Numbered from the stretch's first letter, positions 17,130 through 26,511 are shown. The stretch: DNA of 64,000 bases from CAIWHR01 sp963724975 (GCA_963724975.1 CAVRXB010000003.1:1-64000), one strand, 5' to 3'. Numbers and translations: made by a program. The notes: generated by a model not told the origin, from the letters alone.

Positions 17130-18818
17130 TCATGGCGATCGACGCAGCAGCTTGATTTCGTGCGGCGAGCGCGGGAGCCAGTGCGGCACGCGCAACGTCT
17201 CGATCTCCTCGTAGCCGGGCACGGCCGTGAAGGCGACGACATAGACGTCGTCGTTGACCCACCACCAGCTCTTGCCCGCGACGCGGGGCACCATCCCGTT
17301 CGCGAGCCGCGTGAAACCGTTGTATTCGTAGCCGCCATCGAGCGTTTCCGGCGTCGCGCCGAGTCGTTCGGCGATGTGGATCGCGTCCCAGCGGACGCGA
17401 TTCCAGGCGAAGAAGTCGCGGGTCGCCGCCGCGCTCAATCCGATGACGACAATGATCCAGGCCAGCGCGACGCCGCGACGCCAGGATGCCGGCGCGGATT
17501 CGTCGGCCGGCCAGGTCAGCGACCACAGCGCAAACAGGAACGGCAGCGAGAACAGCAGATAGCGGTCGATGTACCCGATGGCAATGAACGGCGCCAGCGA
17601 CGCAAACGCGAGCGCGGCAACGAAAACCCGGTTGCGCGCGGCGCTTCGTCCCGCCTTGATGAGATAGGCGAGCGTCGCAAGCGATAAGGCAACGAGAGCG
17701 GCAATTCCGAAAGCGGACGCAACACCGGCAACCCGCCAGACGATGCCCGGACTGCGATCGAAGTTCGCGAGCTCTCGCGGCAGACCGTCGTATAGCGTAA
17801 AAGGCCCGATACCGGCTGCTTCGATCGTGAAATTGCGGTGATAAGGCGGCAACCAGTCGAACGTCAGCGCGACCACTGCGATCAACGCCCCCGAGCAAAC
17901 CACCAAAACGCGGACGGTCGGTGTGGCACCGCGCATTCCCCACCACAGCGCCCAGCCTGCGAGGAAGAGTCCAACGTATCCGCCGATCGTAAGGAGATTG
18001 TCGACCACGTTTGCGCGAATTCCCTCTGCTCCCGTGACGACTTTCCAAAGCGATCCGGCGACCATCGCATAGACTTGCTGTTGCGTGTCGGGCACGCCCG
18101 GTCCGAATCCGAGATACGCGAGGTAGGCAAGCTCGGCGAGGAGGGCGACGACGAACGGCGTCAGCGCGATGGCCAGCGAACCCGCGCTCCACTGCCGATT
18201 GCCCCACTGCCACGCGACGCCGAACGCGATCGGCACGACCACCACCATTTGGCGCTCGAGCACGCCGATCGCTCCGACCAGTACCGCCGCGGCCCAGACT
18301 TGCCACGTGAAGCGGTTCAATGCGCGCAGGAAAAGCGCCGCCGCCGCCAGCGCGAATGCGAGGCCGTAGAGATCGGACATGAACGAGTTCGCGAGCAGTG
18401 GCCAACTTGGCATCGCCAGCATCGCGACCGACGCGACCAAAGCAGATGTGGGCTGGAGCCGCGCCTCCCGAAACAACGCATAAGCGGCGACGCTCGCTCC
18501 GATCGCTACGACCTGCGTCACATGACGCAGCACTTCGAACGAGAAGCCGAAGATTGCGGTGGCAACACCGCCCATCAGTATCTGCGGCAACAGATTGGTC
18601 GTCGCCCATTCGGACAGGCGGATACGGTGTTCGCCGACCAGCCAGAGAACGCTGTGCGCGTAAGTCCAGTCGTCGCTCACGCCGAAATTGCCACGCGGCG
18701 CGACCACCATGGTCACGACAACCTGAATTGCAATCAGCAACGCGATGCAGCGGCTGTCGTCCGTCGCCAGAAGGCCTTTGGCTGCGATCCGATCCGGATC
18801 GGAGGACATGCGTGCCAT
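17130..18818 (-). CDS. GT-C family membrane glycosyltransferase-like protein
   Basis: A 562-residue polytopic membrane protein with about 11-12 hydrophobic segments. After the first helix there is an acidic periplasmic-loop motif (GVSDDWTYAHS), as in ArnT/PMT-type GT-C enzymes that use polyprenyl-phosphate sugars, and the C-terminus is a soluble domain of about 100 residues. It is first in the leftward sugar cluster and is the candidate final transferase that adds the flipped sugar to a surface acceptor. The acceptor is unknown. An alternative ATG lies 9 bases further in. Confidence 0.72.
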   Translation of the reverse strand: MARMSSDPDRIAAKGLLATDDSRCIALLIAIQVVVTMVVAPRGNFGVSDDWTYAHSVLWLVGEHRIRLSEWATTNLLPQILMGGVATAIFGFSFEVLRHVTQVVAIGASVAAYALFREARLQPTSALVASVAMLAMPSWPLLANSFMSDLYGLAFALAAAALFLRALNRFTWQVWAAAVLVGAIGVLERQMVVVVPIAFGVAWQWGNRQWSAGSLAIALTPFVVALLAELAYLAYLGFGPGVPDTQQQVYAMVAGSLWKVVTGAEGIRANVVDNLLTIGGYVGLFLAGWALWWGMRGATPTVRVLVVCSGALIAVVALTFDWLPPYHRNFTIEAAGIGPFTLYDGLPRELANFDRSPGIVWRVAGVASAFGIAALVALSLATLAYLIKAGRSAARNRVFVAALAFASLAPFIAIGYIDRYLLFSLPFLFALWSLTWPADESAPASWRRGVALAWIIVVIGLSAAATRDFFAWNRVRWDAIHIAERLGATPETLDGGYEYNGFTRLANGMVPRVAGKSWWWVNDDVYVVAFTAVPGYEEIETLRVPHWLPRSPHEIKLLRRSP

Positions 18819-18904
18819 CCATCGGAGAATATCAGAAGCAATCGTAGGCAGAGCGAAGTGCGGAGGCCACGCGCAGCGTCAACTTTGGCCGGGCGCGCTC
18901 GCCG

Positions 18905-21322
18905 TCACGAACGCCGCATGCGCTCGCCCGAAGGATCGTGGAGCGGTTGCGACGCCAGCGTGGCGGGGCGCCGCTCGCCGAGGATTTCGATCTCGAATCC
19001 CGATGCGGCGCTCGCGAGCGCCGTGGGGACGTAGCCCAGTGCGATGGACCTGCCGGCGCTATGGCCGTAGCCGCCCGACGTGATCCAGCCAACGACCTCA
19101 CCGTCGTGCCACACCGGTTCGTCGCCAATCGCGTCCGCGTCGCTCGCTTCAACGACGAACGTGACGAGCCGGCGCGCGGGACCTTGCTCACAGTCGCGCA
19201 CAACCGCTTCCCGGCCGATGAACTGCGTCTTGGCGGCATCGACAAACCGATCGAGCCCCGCTTCCGCCGGCGTGTAGATCGGCCGATATTCACGTGCCCA
19301 GTTGCCGAAGCTCTTTTCAAGCCGCAGCGAATGGAGCGCGCGCGCGCCGAAGTGACGCAACCCGAGGTCCGCACCGGCCGCGACGATCGCATCGTAGAGC
19401 GCGAGCTGGCAATCTGCGGGGACCCAGATTTCGTAGCCCAGCTCGCCGGTGAACGAAATGCGGCCGACGTGCGTCGGCAGCATCGCGACTTCCATCGCGC
19501 GAAACGATAGAAAAGGCAACGCGGCGTTCGAGACATCCGCTCCAGTGAGCCGCGACAGCAGCTCGCGCGAGTGCGGCCCCGCGATGGCGAGTCCCAGCAG
19601 CTCGGTGCGCAACGCCCGAATGGCAACGCCCGACGACGGCAGATGCGACTCGAACCAGCGCAAGTGATATTGCTCGGCAACGCCGGATCCGAATATGAAA
19701 TAGCGGCCACGTCCCGCATTGGCGACGGTGAAATCTCCGATCAGCTTGCCGTCCTCGTTCAGCATCGGCGACAGCGTGAGGCGCCCTTCGCGCGGCGGCT
19801 TGTTCGCAAGAACGTGCTCGAGCCACGCACCCGCTTCACCGCCCGTCACCTCGTATTTGGCGAAGCTCGAGGTTTCGAGAAGGCCGACGGCATTGCGCAC
19901 GGCGCGGCATTCTTCGCCCACCGGTTCGTGTGCGTTGGATCGGCGATAGGTGACATCCTCCCGCGCTTCGGTGGCCGGCGGCGCGAACCACAGCGCGTGC
20001 TCGAGTCCGAACGCCGCACCGAACATCGCGCCCTTTGCCTTCAGCCTGTCGTACACCGGCGTCATGCGTAGCGGCCGCGCGGCGGGCAGCTCTTCGTTCG
20101 GGAAGCGGATGCGAAAACGGCGCGAATAGTTCTCGCGCACCTTCGCATTCGTATATGCCATGGTCGCCCAGTCGCCGAAGCGCGCGACGTCCATCGCCCA
20201 CACGTCGAAGCCTGGATCGCCGTGAATCATCCAATTCGACAGCGCGAGGCCGACGCCGCCGCCTTGGCTGAAGCCCGCCATCACGCCGCACGCCACCCAG
20301 TAATTCCGCAGCCCGCGGATCGGTCCGACAACCGGATTGCCGTCCGGCGCGAACGTGAACGGACCGTTGACGATTTTCTTGATGCCGGCGCGCTCGAGGG
20401 GAGGGAAATGCCGGAAGCCGACCTCGAGGCTGTCGGCGATGCGGTCGAGATCGGGCGGCAACAGCTCGTGCGTGAAGTTCCATGGCGTTTCGCGTGGCGC
20501 CCACGGCACGCCGCCTTTTTCGTAGGTGCCGATCAGCATGCCCTTGCCTTCCTGGCGCATGTAGATCTCGCCCTCGAAGTCAATCGCGTGCAGCACTTCC
20601 TTTTCCGATGCGACGACTTCCGGAACTTCGCCCGTGATCAGATACTGGTGCTCCATCGCGAGGATCGGCAATTCGAGGCCGACGAAGCGGCCGACCTCGC
20701 GTGCCCATAGTCCCGCCGCGTTCACGACGTGCTCGGCGACGAGATTGCCCTTGTCGGTGATCACGTCCCACGATCCGTCGGAACGCTGCGCCAGCGCCGT
20801 GACGCGCGTGAAGCGGTACACCTCGGCGCCGAGATTGCGCGCCGCCTTCGCGTACGCTTGCGTGACGCCCGATGGGTCGACGTGACCTTCGAGCGGGTTG
20901 TAGAGCGCCCCGACGAAGTGCTTCTTGTCCATAATGGGAAAAATGCGCGCGGCCTCGTCGATCGAGATGATTTCCATCCCGAGCCCGAGATAGCGGGCGC
21001 GTGCGCAGGCGAGCTTCAGGAAATCCATCCGCTCGGGCGTCCCGGCGAGATCCACGCCGGCGGTGATGTGGATGCTGCACGATTGCCCGGAGGCTTCCTC
21101 GATCTCCTTGTAGAGCTCGATGGTGTACTTCTGCAGCTTGGCGACGTTCGGATCACCGTTCAGCGTGTGCATGCCGCCCGCCGCGTGCCACGTCGAGCCT
21201 GACGTCAGCTCATCGCGCTCGATCAGCGCGACGTCGGTCCAGCCGGCTCTCGCAAGGTGGTAGAGGACGGACGCTCCGACGACACCGCCGCCGATCACCG
21301 CGACCCGGACATGCGATTTCAT
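18905..21322 (-). CDS. Dimethylglycine/sarcosine dehydrogenase-like flavoprotein (DAO + GcvT fusion)
   Basis: An 805-residue soluble protein. Residues 5-370 form an FAD-binding DAO domain (VAVIGGGVVGASVLYHLA; SGSTWHAAGGMHTL) and residues 430-800 a folate-binding GcvT/aminomethyltransferase domain (SFTGELGYEIWVPA). This is the layout of dimethylglycine and sarcosine dehydrogenases, which oxidise an N-methyl group and pass the one-carbon unit to tetrahydrofolate. Its ATG shares one base with the stop of the ABC ATPase gene (TGATG), so it is translationally coupled to the importer. Dimethylglycine or another N-methyl amino acid is the likely substrate. Confidence 0.87.
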   Translation of the reverse strand: MKSHVRVAVIGGGVVGASVLYHLARAGWTDVALIERDELTSGSTWHAAGGMHTLNGDPNVAKLQKYTIELYKEIEEASGQSCSIHITAGVDLAGTPERMDFLKLACARARYLGLGMEIISIDEAARIFPIMDKKHFVGALYNPLEGHVDPSGVTQAYAKAARNLGAEVYRFTRVTALAQRSDGSWDVITDKGNLVAEHVVNAAGLWAREVGRFVGLELPILAMEHQYLITGEVPEVVASEKEVLHAIDFEGEIYMRQEGKGMLIGTYEKGGVPWAPRETPWNFTHELLPPDLDRIADSLEVGFRHFPPLERAGIKKIVNGPFTFAPDGNPVVGPIRGLRNYWVACGVMAGFSQGGGVGLALSNWMIHGDPGFDVWAMDVARFGDWATMAYTNAKVRENYSRRFRIRFPNEELPAARPLRMTPVYDRLKAKGAMFGAAFGLEHALWFAPPATEAREDVTYRRSNAHEPVGEECRAVRNAVGLLETSSFAKYEVTGGEAGAWLEHVLANKPPREGRLTLSPMLNEDGKLIGDFTVANAGRGRYFIFGSGVAEQYHLRWFESHLPSSGVAIRALRTELLGLAIAGPHSRELLSRLTGADVSNAALPFLSFRAMEVAMLPTHVGRISFTGELGYEIWVPADCQLALYDAIVAAGADLGLRHFGARALHSLRLEKSFGNWAREYRPIYTPAEAGLDRFVDAAKTQFIGREAVVRDCEQGPARRLVTFVVEASDADAIGDEPVWHDGEVVGWITSGGYGHSAGRSIALGYVPTALASAASGFEIEILGERRPATLASQPLHDPSGERMRRS

Positions 21323-22068
21323 CAGAGTATCTGCTCCAGAAACGCCCGCGTCCGCTCTCTCTGCGGCGCGCCAAAGAGTTGCGCGGGCGGACCGTCCTCG
21401 ACGATGAGGCCATGATCCGTGAAATAGACGTGGTGGGCGATCTCGCGCGCAAAAGCCATTTCGTGCGTGACGAGGATCGACGTCATGCCCTCCTCGACCA
21501 GCTGGCGGATCGTCGTCAGCACTTCCTTGCGCGTCTCAGGGTCGAGCGCAGCCGTCACCTCGTCGAACAGCATCACCTGCGGCCGCATCGCAAGCGCGCG
21601 CGCAATCGCAACGCGCTGCTGTTGGCCGCCGGAGAGCTCGCCCGGATAGCTCTTTTCCTTGCCGGTGAGACGCACCTTGGCGAGCAGCGCATACGCGCGT
21701 TCCTGGACCTCGGCCTTCGGCTGCTTCAGGACGTCGACCGGCGCCATCATCACGTTCTCGAGCGCCGTCTTGTGCGGGAAGAGGTTGTATTGCTGGAACA
21801 CGATCGACACATCCTTGCGCAGCGCCACCATTTCGGCGTCCTTGTGCAGCGTGTGCACGGCATGCGTGCCGACGAAAATCTCGCCTCGCTGGATCGTGAC
21901 CAGGCCGTTGATGCAACGAAGCAACGTCGACTTTCCCGACCCCGACGGACCGATGATGCAGACGGCCTCTCCTTTGGTCACGGCGAGTGAAATACCGCGC
22001 AGCACTTCGACCGCACCGAACGACTTGTGGACGTCGATGAGGCGGACGATCGGTTCCGTCGACGTCAT
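21322..22068 (-). CDS. Polar amino acid ABC transporter ATPase
   Basis: A 248-residue nucleotide-binding subunit with Walker A GPSGSGKST, Q-loop FQQYNLFPH, signature LSGGQQQR, and the H-loop region LVTHEMAFA. It is closest to the GlnQ/GltL polar amino acid class. The Walker B reads MLFDEVTAAL, with Val where Pro is usual. The ATG at 22068 overlaps the deacylase stop by 4 bases (ATGA) and its own stop overlaps the flavoprotein start. It energises the two permeases encoded upstream. Confidence 0.93.
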   Translation of the reverse strand: MTSTEPIVRLIDVHKSFGAVEVLRGISLAVTKGEAVCIIGPSGSGKSTLLRCINGLVTIQRGEIFVGTHAVHTLHKDAEMVALRKDVSIVFQQYNLFPHKTALENVMMAPVDVLKQPKAEVQERAYALLAKVRLTGKEKSYPGELSGGQQQRVAIARALAMRPQVMLFDEVTAALDPETRKEVLTTIRQLVEEGMTSILVTHEMAFAREIAHHVYFTDHGLIVEDGPPAQLFGAPQRERTRAFLEQIL

Positions 22069-22556
22069 CGCGTGGCCGCCGGTACCGTCACGATGCGCGG
22101 TGGATGACCGGTCGCGGCGAGGAAACGCTCGAGGTCGCCGTGCGCGATCACCATCGTGGCGTCGTTGACGAGTGGATGCGCCTGCACGGCCGGCGCATCC
22201 CACAGCCGCTGGTCGACGACGAACTCGACGGCGTCCTCGCGGTCGTTGACGAGCGCGAGGAGACTCACCGAACCCGGCGTGATCCCGAGATGCTTGCGCA
22301 ATCGCTCGGGCGACGCGAATCCGAGCCTCCCGGCGCCGAGCGCCGCTCCCAGCGCGTTCAGATCCACCGCGAGATCGTGCGGCACGGTCACCAGAAAATG
22401 CCGAGCCCCTTTCTTGTCGCGCAGGAACAGATTCTTGGTCTTGGCGCCCGGCAGCTTCGGCACCAGCCTCTCGGATTCCTCGACCGTCATCACCGGCGGA
22501 TGCGCGTGACGCGCCGGCGCTATGCCGTGCTCGCGCAGGAAGGCGTCGAGATTCAT
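22065..22556 (-). CDS. YbaK/ProX-like prolyl-tRNA deacylase (trans-editing domain)
   Basis: A 163-residue protein of the PrdX/ProXp group. Visible features are PGAKTKNLFLRDKKG with the conserved catalytic-region Lys, FLVTVPHD, FASPERLRKHLGITPGSVS, HPLVNDATMV and LERFLAATGH. These free-standing editing proteins hydrolyse mischarged aminoacyl-tRNA(Pro). It is embedded inside an amino acid ABC operon and overlaps the genes on both sides by 4 bases, so it is made with the transporter. That position is unusual for a housekeeping editing enzyme and suggests a link to the imported amino acid. Confidence 0.85.
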   Translation of the reverse strand: MNLDAFLREHGIAPARHAHPPVMTVEESERLVPKLPGAKTKNLFLRDKKGARHFLVTVPHDLAVDLNALGAALGAGRLGFASPERLRKHLGITPGSVSLLALVNDREDAVEFVVDQRLWDAPAVQAHPLVNDATMVIAHGDLERFLAATGHPPRIVTVPAATR

Positions 22557-23398
22557 CCGCGCACCTCGTAGCGCGTTTCGAGCCGGCGCGTTGCCACCGA
22601 GATCGGATAGCAGTAGACGAAGAACCACAGCAACACGTAGCTGTAGATCGGTATCAGGAGGTCGGTGCGCCCTTCGGCGTTGGTAATCCGCAATGTGATC
22701 GTCATGACTTCGCTCACGCCGACGATCGACGCGAGCGTCGTGGCCATCGTCAGGATCGCGTACCAGTTCATCCACGGCGGCAGCATCCGCTTCACGCACT
22801 GTGGCAGGATGATCTTCCACAAAGTCTCGCGGCGCGAGAAGGCGAGCGAACGTGCCGCCTCCCATTGCGCCGTGGGAATCGACTGCACGGCGCCGCGGAC
22901 GATCTCGGCCATGTTCGCCATGATCGGCAGCGCGAGGCCGATCGTTGCCTTGATCCAGTCCGGGAACGGGATCGTCACACCCCCAACGCGGAATTCGAAC
23001 GGCAGCAGGTACATCACGAAGAAGAGCAGCACGAGCCACGGCGCATTGCGGAAGAACTGGACGACGACCCACGACGTGCCGCGCACCGGCGCAAGGAGCG
23101 AGATCCGCGCGAATCCCAGAGCCATGCCGGCGAGCGTCCCGATGGCCATCGCACAAACGCTGATCAGCAGATTGAACAGAAAACCCTTCGCCAGAAGCGG
23201 CGTCCACTTGACGAGCAATTCTGGCACCGTCGCCTTCGCGGCTGGCGTTTCGACTTGCGCCACGGCGGCCGATACGACGAACACGGCGAGGAGCAGGAGG
23301 CCCGTGCGCGCCGAAAACAGCGCAGCGCCGCTCGAGCGATCTCCGCTCGCGCGCGGCAGCGCGACCGGAGGCAGCACGGCGAACGAAACGGTCTTCAC
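22553..23398 (-). CDS. Amino acid ABC transporter permease
   Basis: A 281-residue inner-membrane permease of the polar amino acid (HisM/GlnP) class, with five to six helices and the EAA-like loop AAWSLAFSRRETLWKIILPQ variant (here EAARSLAFSRRETLWKIILP). The start is GTG at 23398 because it overlaps the preceding permease stop (GTGA); a longer frame starting at 23437 would overlap it more. The N-terminal 45 residues precede the first helix. It overlaps the deacylase start by 4 bases. Confidence 0.88.
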   Translation of the reverse strand: MKTVSFAVLPPVALPRASGDRSSGAALFSARTGLLLLAVFVVSAAVAQVETPAAKATVPELLVKWTPLLAKGFLFNLLISVCAMAIGTLAGMALGFARISLLAPVRGTSWVVVQFFRNAPWLVLLFFVMYLLPFEFRVGGVTIPFPDWIKATIGLALPIMANMAEIVRGAVQSIPTAQWEAARSLAFSRRETLWKIILPQCVKRMLPPWMNWYAILTMATTLASIVGVSEVMTITLRITNAEGRTDLLIPIYSYVLLWFFVYCYPISVATRRLETRYEVRG

Positions 23399-24126
23399 TG
23401 GCCGAACCCCGGCACGCGCAGGCGATCTTCCAGCCACTGCATGATCTGGTTGATCACGCCGACCATCGCGACATAGCAGATGAGGAGGACAATCATCATT
23501 TCCGGCACGTTGACTTGCTCCGACCAGACCTGTGCCGACATGTAGACGAGCTCCGGCACCGCGATGGCATAGGCGAGCGTGGTCGTCTTCACCAGGTTGA
23601 CGAGGTTGTTCGTCATCGCCGGCATCGTGACGCGCAACGCAAGCGGTAACACGACGCGACGGTAGATCTGCAACCGCGAGAAGCCGAGCGACTGTGCCGC
23701 CTCGACCATCTCCTTCGGTACGGCCTCGATGCCGGCCCGGTAGATTTCCGCCGCGAACGCCGTTTCGAGCAAAGTCAGCGAGACCACGGCCCAGCCGAAC
23801 GATCCCAACAGGGGCGCACCGTCGACTCTTGGCAGCAGAGGGCCCAGCGCAAAGTAGAAAAAGTAGAGCTGGACCAGCGGCGGTGTGTTGCGGAAGAGCT
23901 GCACGAAGGCATCTGCCGAGCGCCGGATCGCAACGGCTCGTGCGCCCTGCAGCATCGCGACCAGCGCGCCGAGAATGAGACTCAGGATGAGGCAGTACGC
24001 CGACAGCTTGACGGTGGTGACGAACCCCTGGAGGAAACGTCCGCGATCATAGCCGTCGTAGAAGATCGTCAGCTTGATGCCGGTCGCCTTGTACAGCGCG
24101 AGGAACCAGGCCGCGACGTCATCCAT
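23395..24126 (-). CDS. Amino acid ABC transporter permease
   Basis: A 243-residue permease of the same class, with the conserved segments FVQLFRNTPPLVQLYFFYFALGP split by the family loop and EAAQSLGFSRLQIYRRVVLP, which contacts the ATPase. The start MDDVAAW (24126) follows the 152-base spacer after the binding-protein stop. It forms a heterodimer with the next permease. Spacing and overlap show a single operon with the binding protein, second permease, deacylase, ATPase and flavoprotein. Confidence 0.9.
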   Translation of the reverse strand: MDDVAAWFLALYKATGIKLTIFYDGYDRGRFLQGFVTTVKLSAYCLILSLILGALVAMLQGARAVAIRRSADAFVQLFRNTPPLVQLYFFYFALGPLLPRVDGAPLLGSFGWAVVSLTLLETAFAAEIYRAGIEAVPKEMVEAAQSLGFSRLQIYRRVVLPLALRVTMPAMTNNLVNLVKTTTLAYAIAVPELVYMSAQVWSEQVNVPEMMIVLLICYVAMVGVINQIMQWLEDRLRVPGFGQ

Positions 24127-24278
24127 GCCGCGGTCCCGGCTCCTGCGCGCGCGCGCCACGTCGGCCTCCCCGTACCGCCTGCGCGATGCAATGGACCAAG
24201 CGTCGGCCTCCAGCGTCGACTCGCGCTTGCCTGTGATCCCCGCGCTGCGCGGGGGCCCCTCGCCGGCCGCTCGCGCCG

Positions 24279-25106
24279 CTACTTGTACTTGGCCTGCTGC
24301 TCGACGAGATACGGCGACTGCGGGATGCCCCACTTCTTTTCTTCCGCGAGCAGGAATCCGGTCTTGTGCCAGTCCTTCAGCGTGTCGCTCATCCAGGCGG
24401 CGAACTTCGGGTCGTCCTTGCGCACGCCGACACCCCACGGCTCGGGATCGATCGAAGGCAGCACCATCGCGTAGTCAGCCCACTTCGCGTCGCCCATGAT
24501 GCCCGCGAAGAACGTGGTGTCGAACACGGTGCCGACACAGTTGCCTGCCTCGAGCGCCGCCATCGCTTCGGTCACGCCCTTGAACACGATGAGATTGGCG
24601 CCGAATTCCTCGCCGGTGCGCCGGTTGTAATACGCGCCCTGGATCCCGCAGACCGGCTTGCCTTTCAAATCGGTCCACGCCTTCAGACCCGAATTCTTTT
24701 TCGCGAACACGTTGGCGGCGCCGGCGTAATAGAAGGGCTCGGGAATACCGATCACCTCGGCACGGTCGGGCTTGTAGGCCATCGTCGCGATCATGAGGTC
24801 GATGCGCCCTTGCTTCAGGAACTCCATCCGGTTCGCGGCGATGACCGGCACGAGCTCGACCTGCACGCCAAGGCGCTTCGCGACATCGTTTGCGAGATCG
24901 ACTTCGAGTCCCACGATCTTGCCTGACGGATCGGTATATCCGAACGGCTTGTAATCCGCTTTCACGCCGACGACGAGCTTGCCTTTCTGCTTGACGCTGG
25001 CGAGCGTATCCGATTGCGCGGCCACCGACCCGGCAAAAGCCATCGCGATGACCACGATCGCGCTCAGTTTCCACAACCCTCCCCACACCCCCTTGCCCAT
25101 CTTCAT
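24279..25106 (-). CDS. Amino acid ABC transporter periplasmic binding protein
   Basis: A 275-residue protein with a signal peptide (about residues 1-32, ending VAAQ) and an SBP_bac_3 fold: GKLVVGVKADYKPFGYTDPSGKIVGLEVDLA split across the N-lobe, MEFLKQGRIDLMIATMAY, and LKGKPVCGIQGAYYNR. The ATG at 25106 has a consensus AAGGAGG 7 bases upstream. It is the first gene of the leftward importer/flavoprotein operon and is divergent from soxB, with 133 bases between start codons. The ligand is not deducible from motifs; context suggests an N-methylated amino acid. Confidence 0.9.
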   Translation of the reverse strand: MKMGKGVWGGLWKLSAIVVIAMAFAGSVAAQSDTLASVKQKGKLVVGVKADYKPFGYTDPSGKIVGLEVDLANDVAKRLGVQVELVPVIAANRMEFLKQGRIDLMIATMAYKPDRAEVIGIPEPFYYAGAANVFAKKNSGLKAWTDLKGKPVCGIQGAYYNRRTGEEFGANLIVFKGVTEAMAALEAGNCVGTVFDTTFFAGIMGDAKWADYAMVLPSIDPEPWGVGVRKDDPKFAAWMSDTLKDWHKTGFLLAEEKKWGIPQSPYLVEQQAKYK

Positions 25107-25239
25107 GAGTTCCTCCTTTGCGCCCCGGGGAAGGACTCCCATGGGCAAGGCCGTTAGAATAAGCGATCCGGCGCTCGAACGACAATGAGCAACACCGAGC
25201 AACAGTGAGCGACGGCGCACACGACCCCGCCGGCCCCGC
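25107..25239. promoter_or_regulatory. Divergent spacer between importer operon and soxBDAG
   Basis: These 133 bases must hold the promoters of both catabolic operons. The leftward gene has AAGGAGG next to its start. Upstream of soxB there is a 12-codon frame from a GTG at 25205 whose TGA (25241-25243) overlaps the soxB TTG, and a 7-codon frame from an ATG at 25185; either could be a leader coupling translation. In-frame stop at 25186 and lack of ATG or GTG leave TTG 25240 as the only start for soxB. No operator palindrome stands out. Confidence 0.4.
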
Positions 25240-26493
25240 TTGAAGTATTCGATCTTCTCCCTCGCCCGCAACGCCTTCTCGCACCACGAGGGCTGGCCGC
25301 GCGCATGGCGAAGCCCGCAGCCGAAATCCCGCTACGACGCGGTGATCGTCGGCGGCGGCGGCCACGGTCTCGCGACCGCGTATTACCTCGCGAAGGAGCA
25401 CGGCATGGCCAACATCGCCGTGCTCGAAAAAGGCTGGCTGGGCGGCGGCAACACGGGGCGCAACACGACGATCGTGCGCTCGAATTACCACCTCGATCCC
25501 AACGCGCATTTCTACGAGCTGTCGTTGAAGTTGTGGGAGGGGCTGTCGCAAGAGCTCAACTTCAACGTGATGTACAGCGCGCGCGGCGTATTGAACCTCG
25601 TCCATTCTCCCGCCGACATGGACGCCGCAATGCGTCGCGGCAACGCGATGCGATTGAACGGCATCGATGCGCAGTTCCTATCGCGCGACGAGATCGCGCG
25701 CCGCATCCCGAATCTCGATTGCTCGCTGGATGCGCGCTTCCCGATCATGGGCGGCCTTTTGCAACCGCGCGGCGGCACGGTGCGTCACGACGCGGTGGCA
25801 TGGGGTTACGCACGCGCGGCGGATGCGCGTGGCGTCGACATCATCCAGCAATGCGAAGTGACCGGCATCCGGACGGAGAACGGCGCGATTGCCGGCGTCG
25901 AGACTACGCAGGGTTTCGTCGCAACGAGCAAGGTCGGCCTCGCGGTCGCCGGACATTCGAGCCGGCTCGCAGCGATGGCGGGAATTCGACTGCCGATCGA
26001 ATCGCACGCGCTGCAGGCGATGGTGACCGAACCCGTGAAGCCGGTGCTCGATACCGTCGTCACCTCGGGCGCCGTCCACTTCTACATCAGCCAGTCGGAC
26101 CGCGGCGAGCTCGTGATGGGAGGCGATCTCGATTTCTGCAACTCTTACTCTCAACGCGGCAACCTGCCGGTGATCGAGCATGTCGTCGGTGCATGCCTCG
26201 CGCTCTTTCCGTCCTTCGGTCGTCTCAAGGTCATGCGTACGTGGGGCGGCGTGTGCGACATGACGATGGACGGCAGCCCGATCATCGGACAGCTGCCGGT
26301 GAAGGGACTCACGATGACCGGCGGCTGGTGCTATGGCGGCTTCAAGGCAACACCCGCATCCGGATTTCTGCACGCGCACACGATCGCGCTTGGAGCGCCG
26401 CATCCGCTCAATGCGCCGTTTTCGCTCGAACGCTTTGCGCGGGGGACGACGATCGACGAAAAGGGTGCGGGTCCGACACCGTGGGCGCATTGA
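25240..26493 (+). CDS. soxB: Sarcosine oxidase beta subunit
   Basis: A 417-residue flavoprotein subunit of heterotetrameric sarcosine oxidase, which converts sarcosine, O2 and tetrahydrofolate to glycine, H2O2 and methylene-tetrahydrofolate. Hallmarks are the KYSIFSLAR N-terminus, the dinucleotide motif VIVGGGGHGLATAYYLAKEHG, and GWLGGGNTGRNTTIVRSNY near the FMN-binding His region. The start is TTG at 25240, the only initiator after an in-frame stop at 25186 and one that gives the usual family N-terminus. It is followed by soxD, soxA and soxG. Confidence 0.93.
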   Translation: MKYSIFSLARNAFSHHEGWPRAWRSPQPKSRYDAVIVGGGGHGLATAYYLAKEHGMANIAVLEKGWLGGGNTGRNTTIVRSNYHLDPNAHFYELSLKLWEGLSQELNFNVMYSARGVLNLVHSPADMDAAMRRGNAMRLNGIDAQFLSRDEIARRIPNLDCSLDARFPIMGGLLQPRGGTVRHDAVAWGYARAADARGVDIIQQCEVTGIRTENGAIAGVETTQGFVATSKVGLAVAGHSSRLAAMAGIRLPIESHALQAMVTEPVKPVLDTVVTSGAVHFYISQSDRGELVMGGDLDFCNSYSQRGNLPVIEHVVGACLALFPSFGRLKVMRTWGGVCDMTMDGSPIIGQLPVKGLTMTGGWCYGGFKATPASGFLHAHTIALGAPHPLNAPFSLERFARGTTIDEKGAGPTPWAH

Positions 26494-26511
26494 AATGACA
26501 AGGCGGCGGAC

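Noticed and set aside
17838..19034. 398-codon plus-strand frame opposite the GT-C gene
   Set aside because: Charged, low-complexity translation crossing a gene boundary; the membrane protein on the minus strand explains it.
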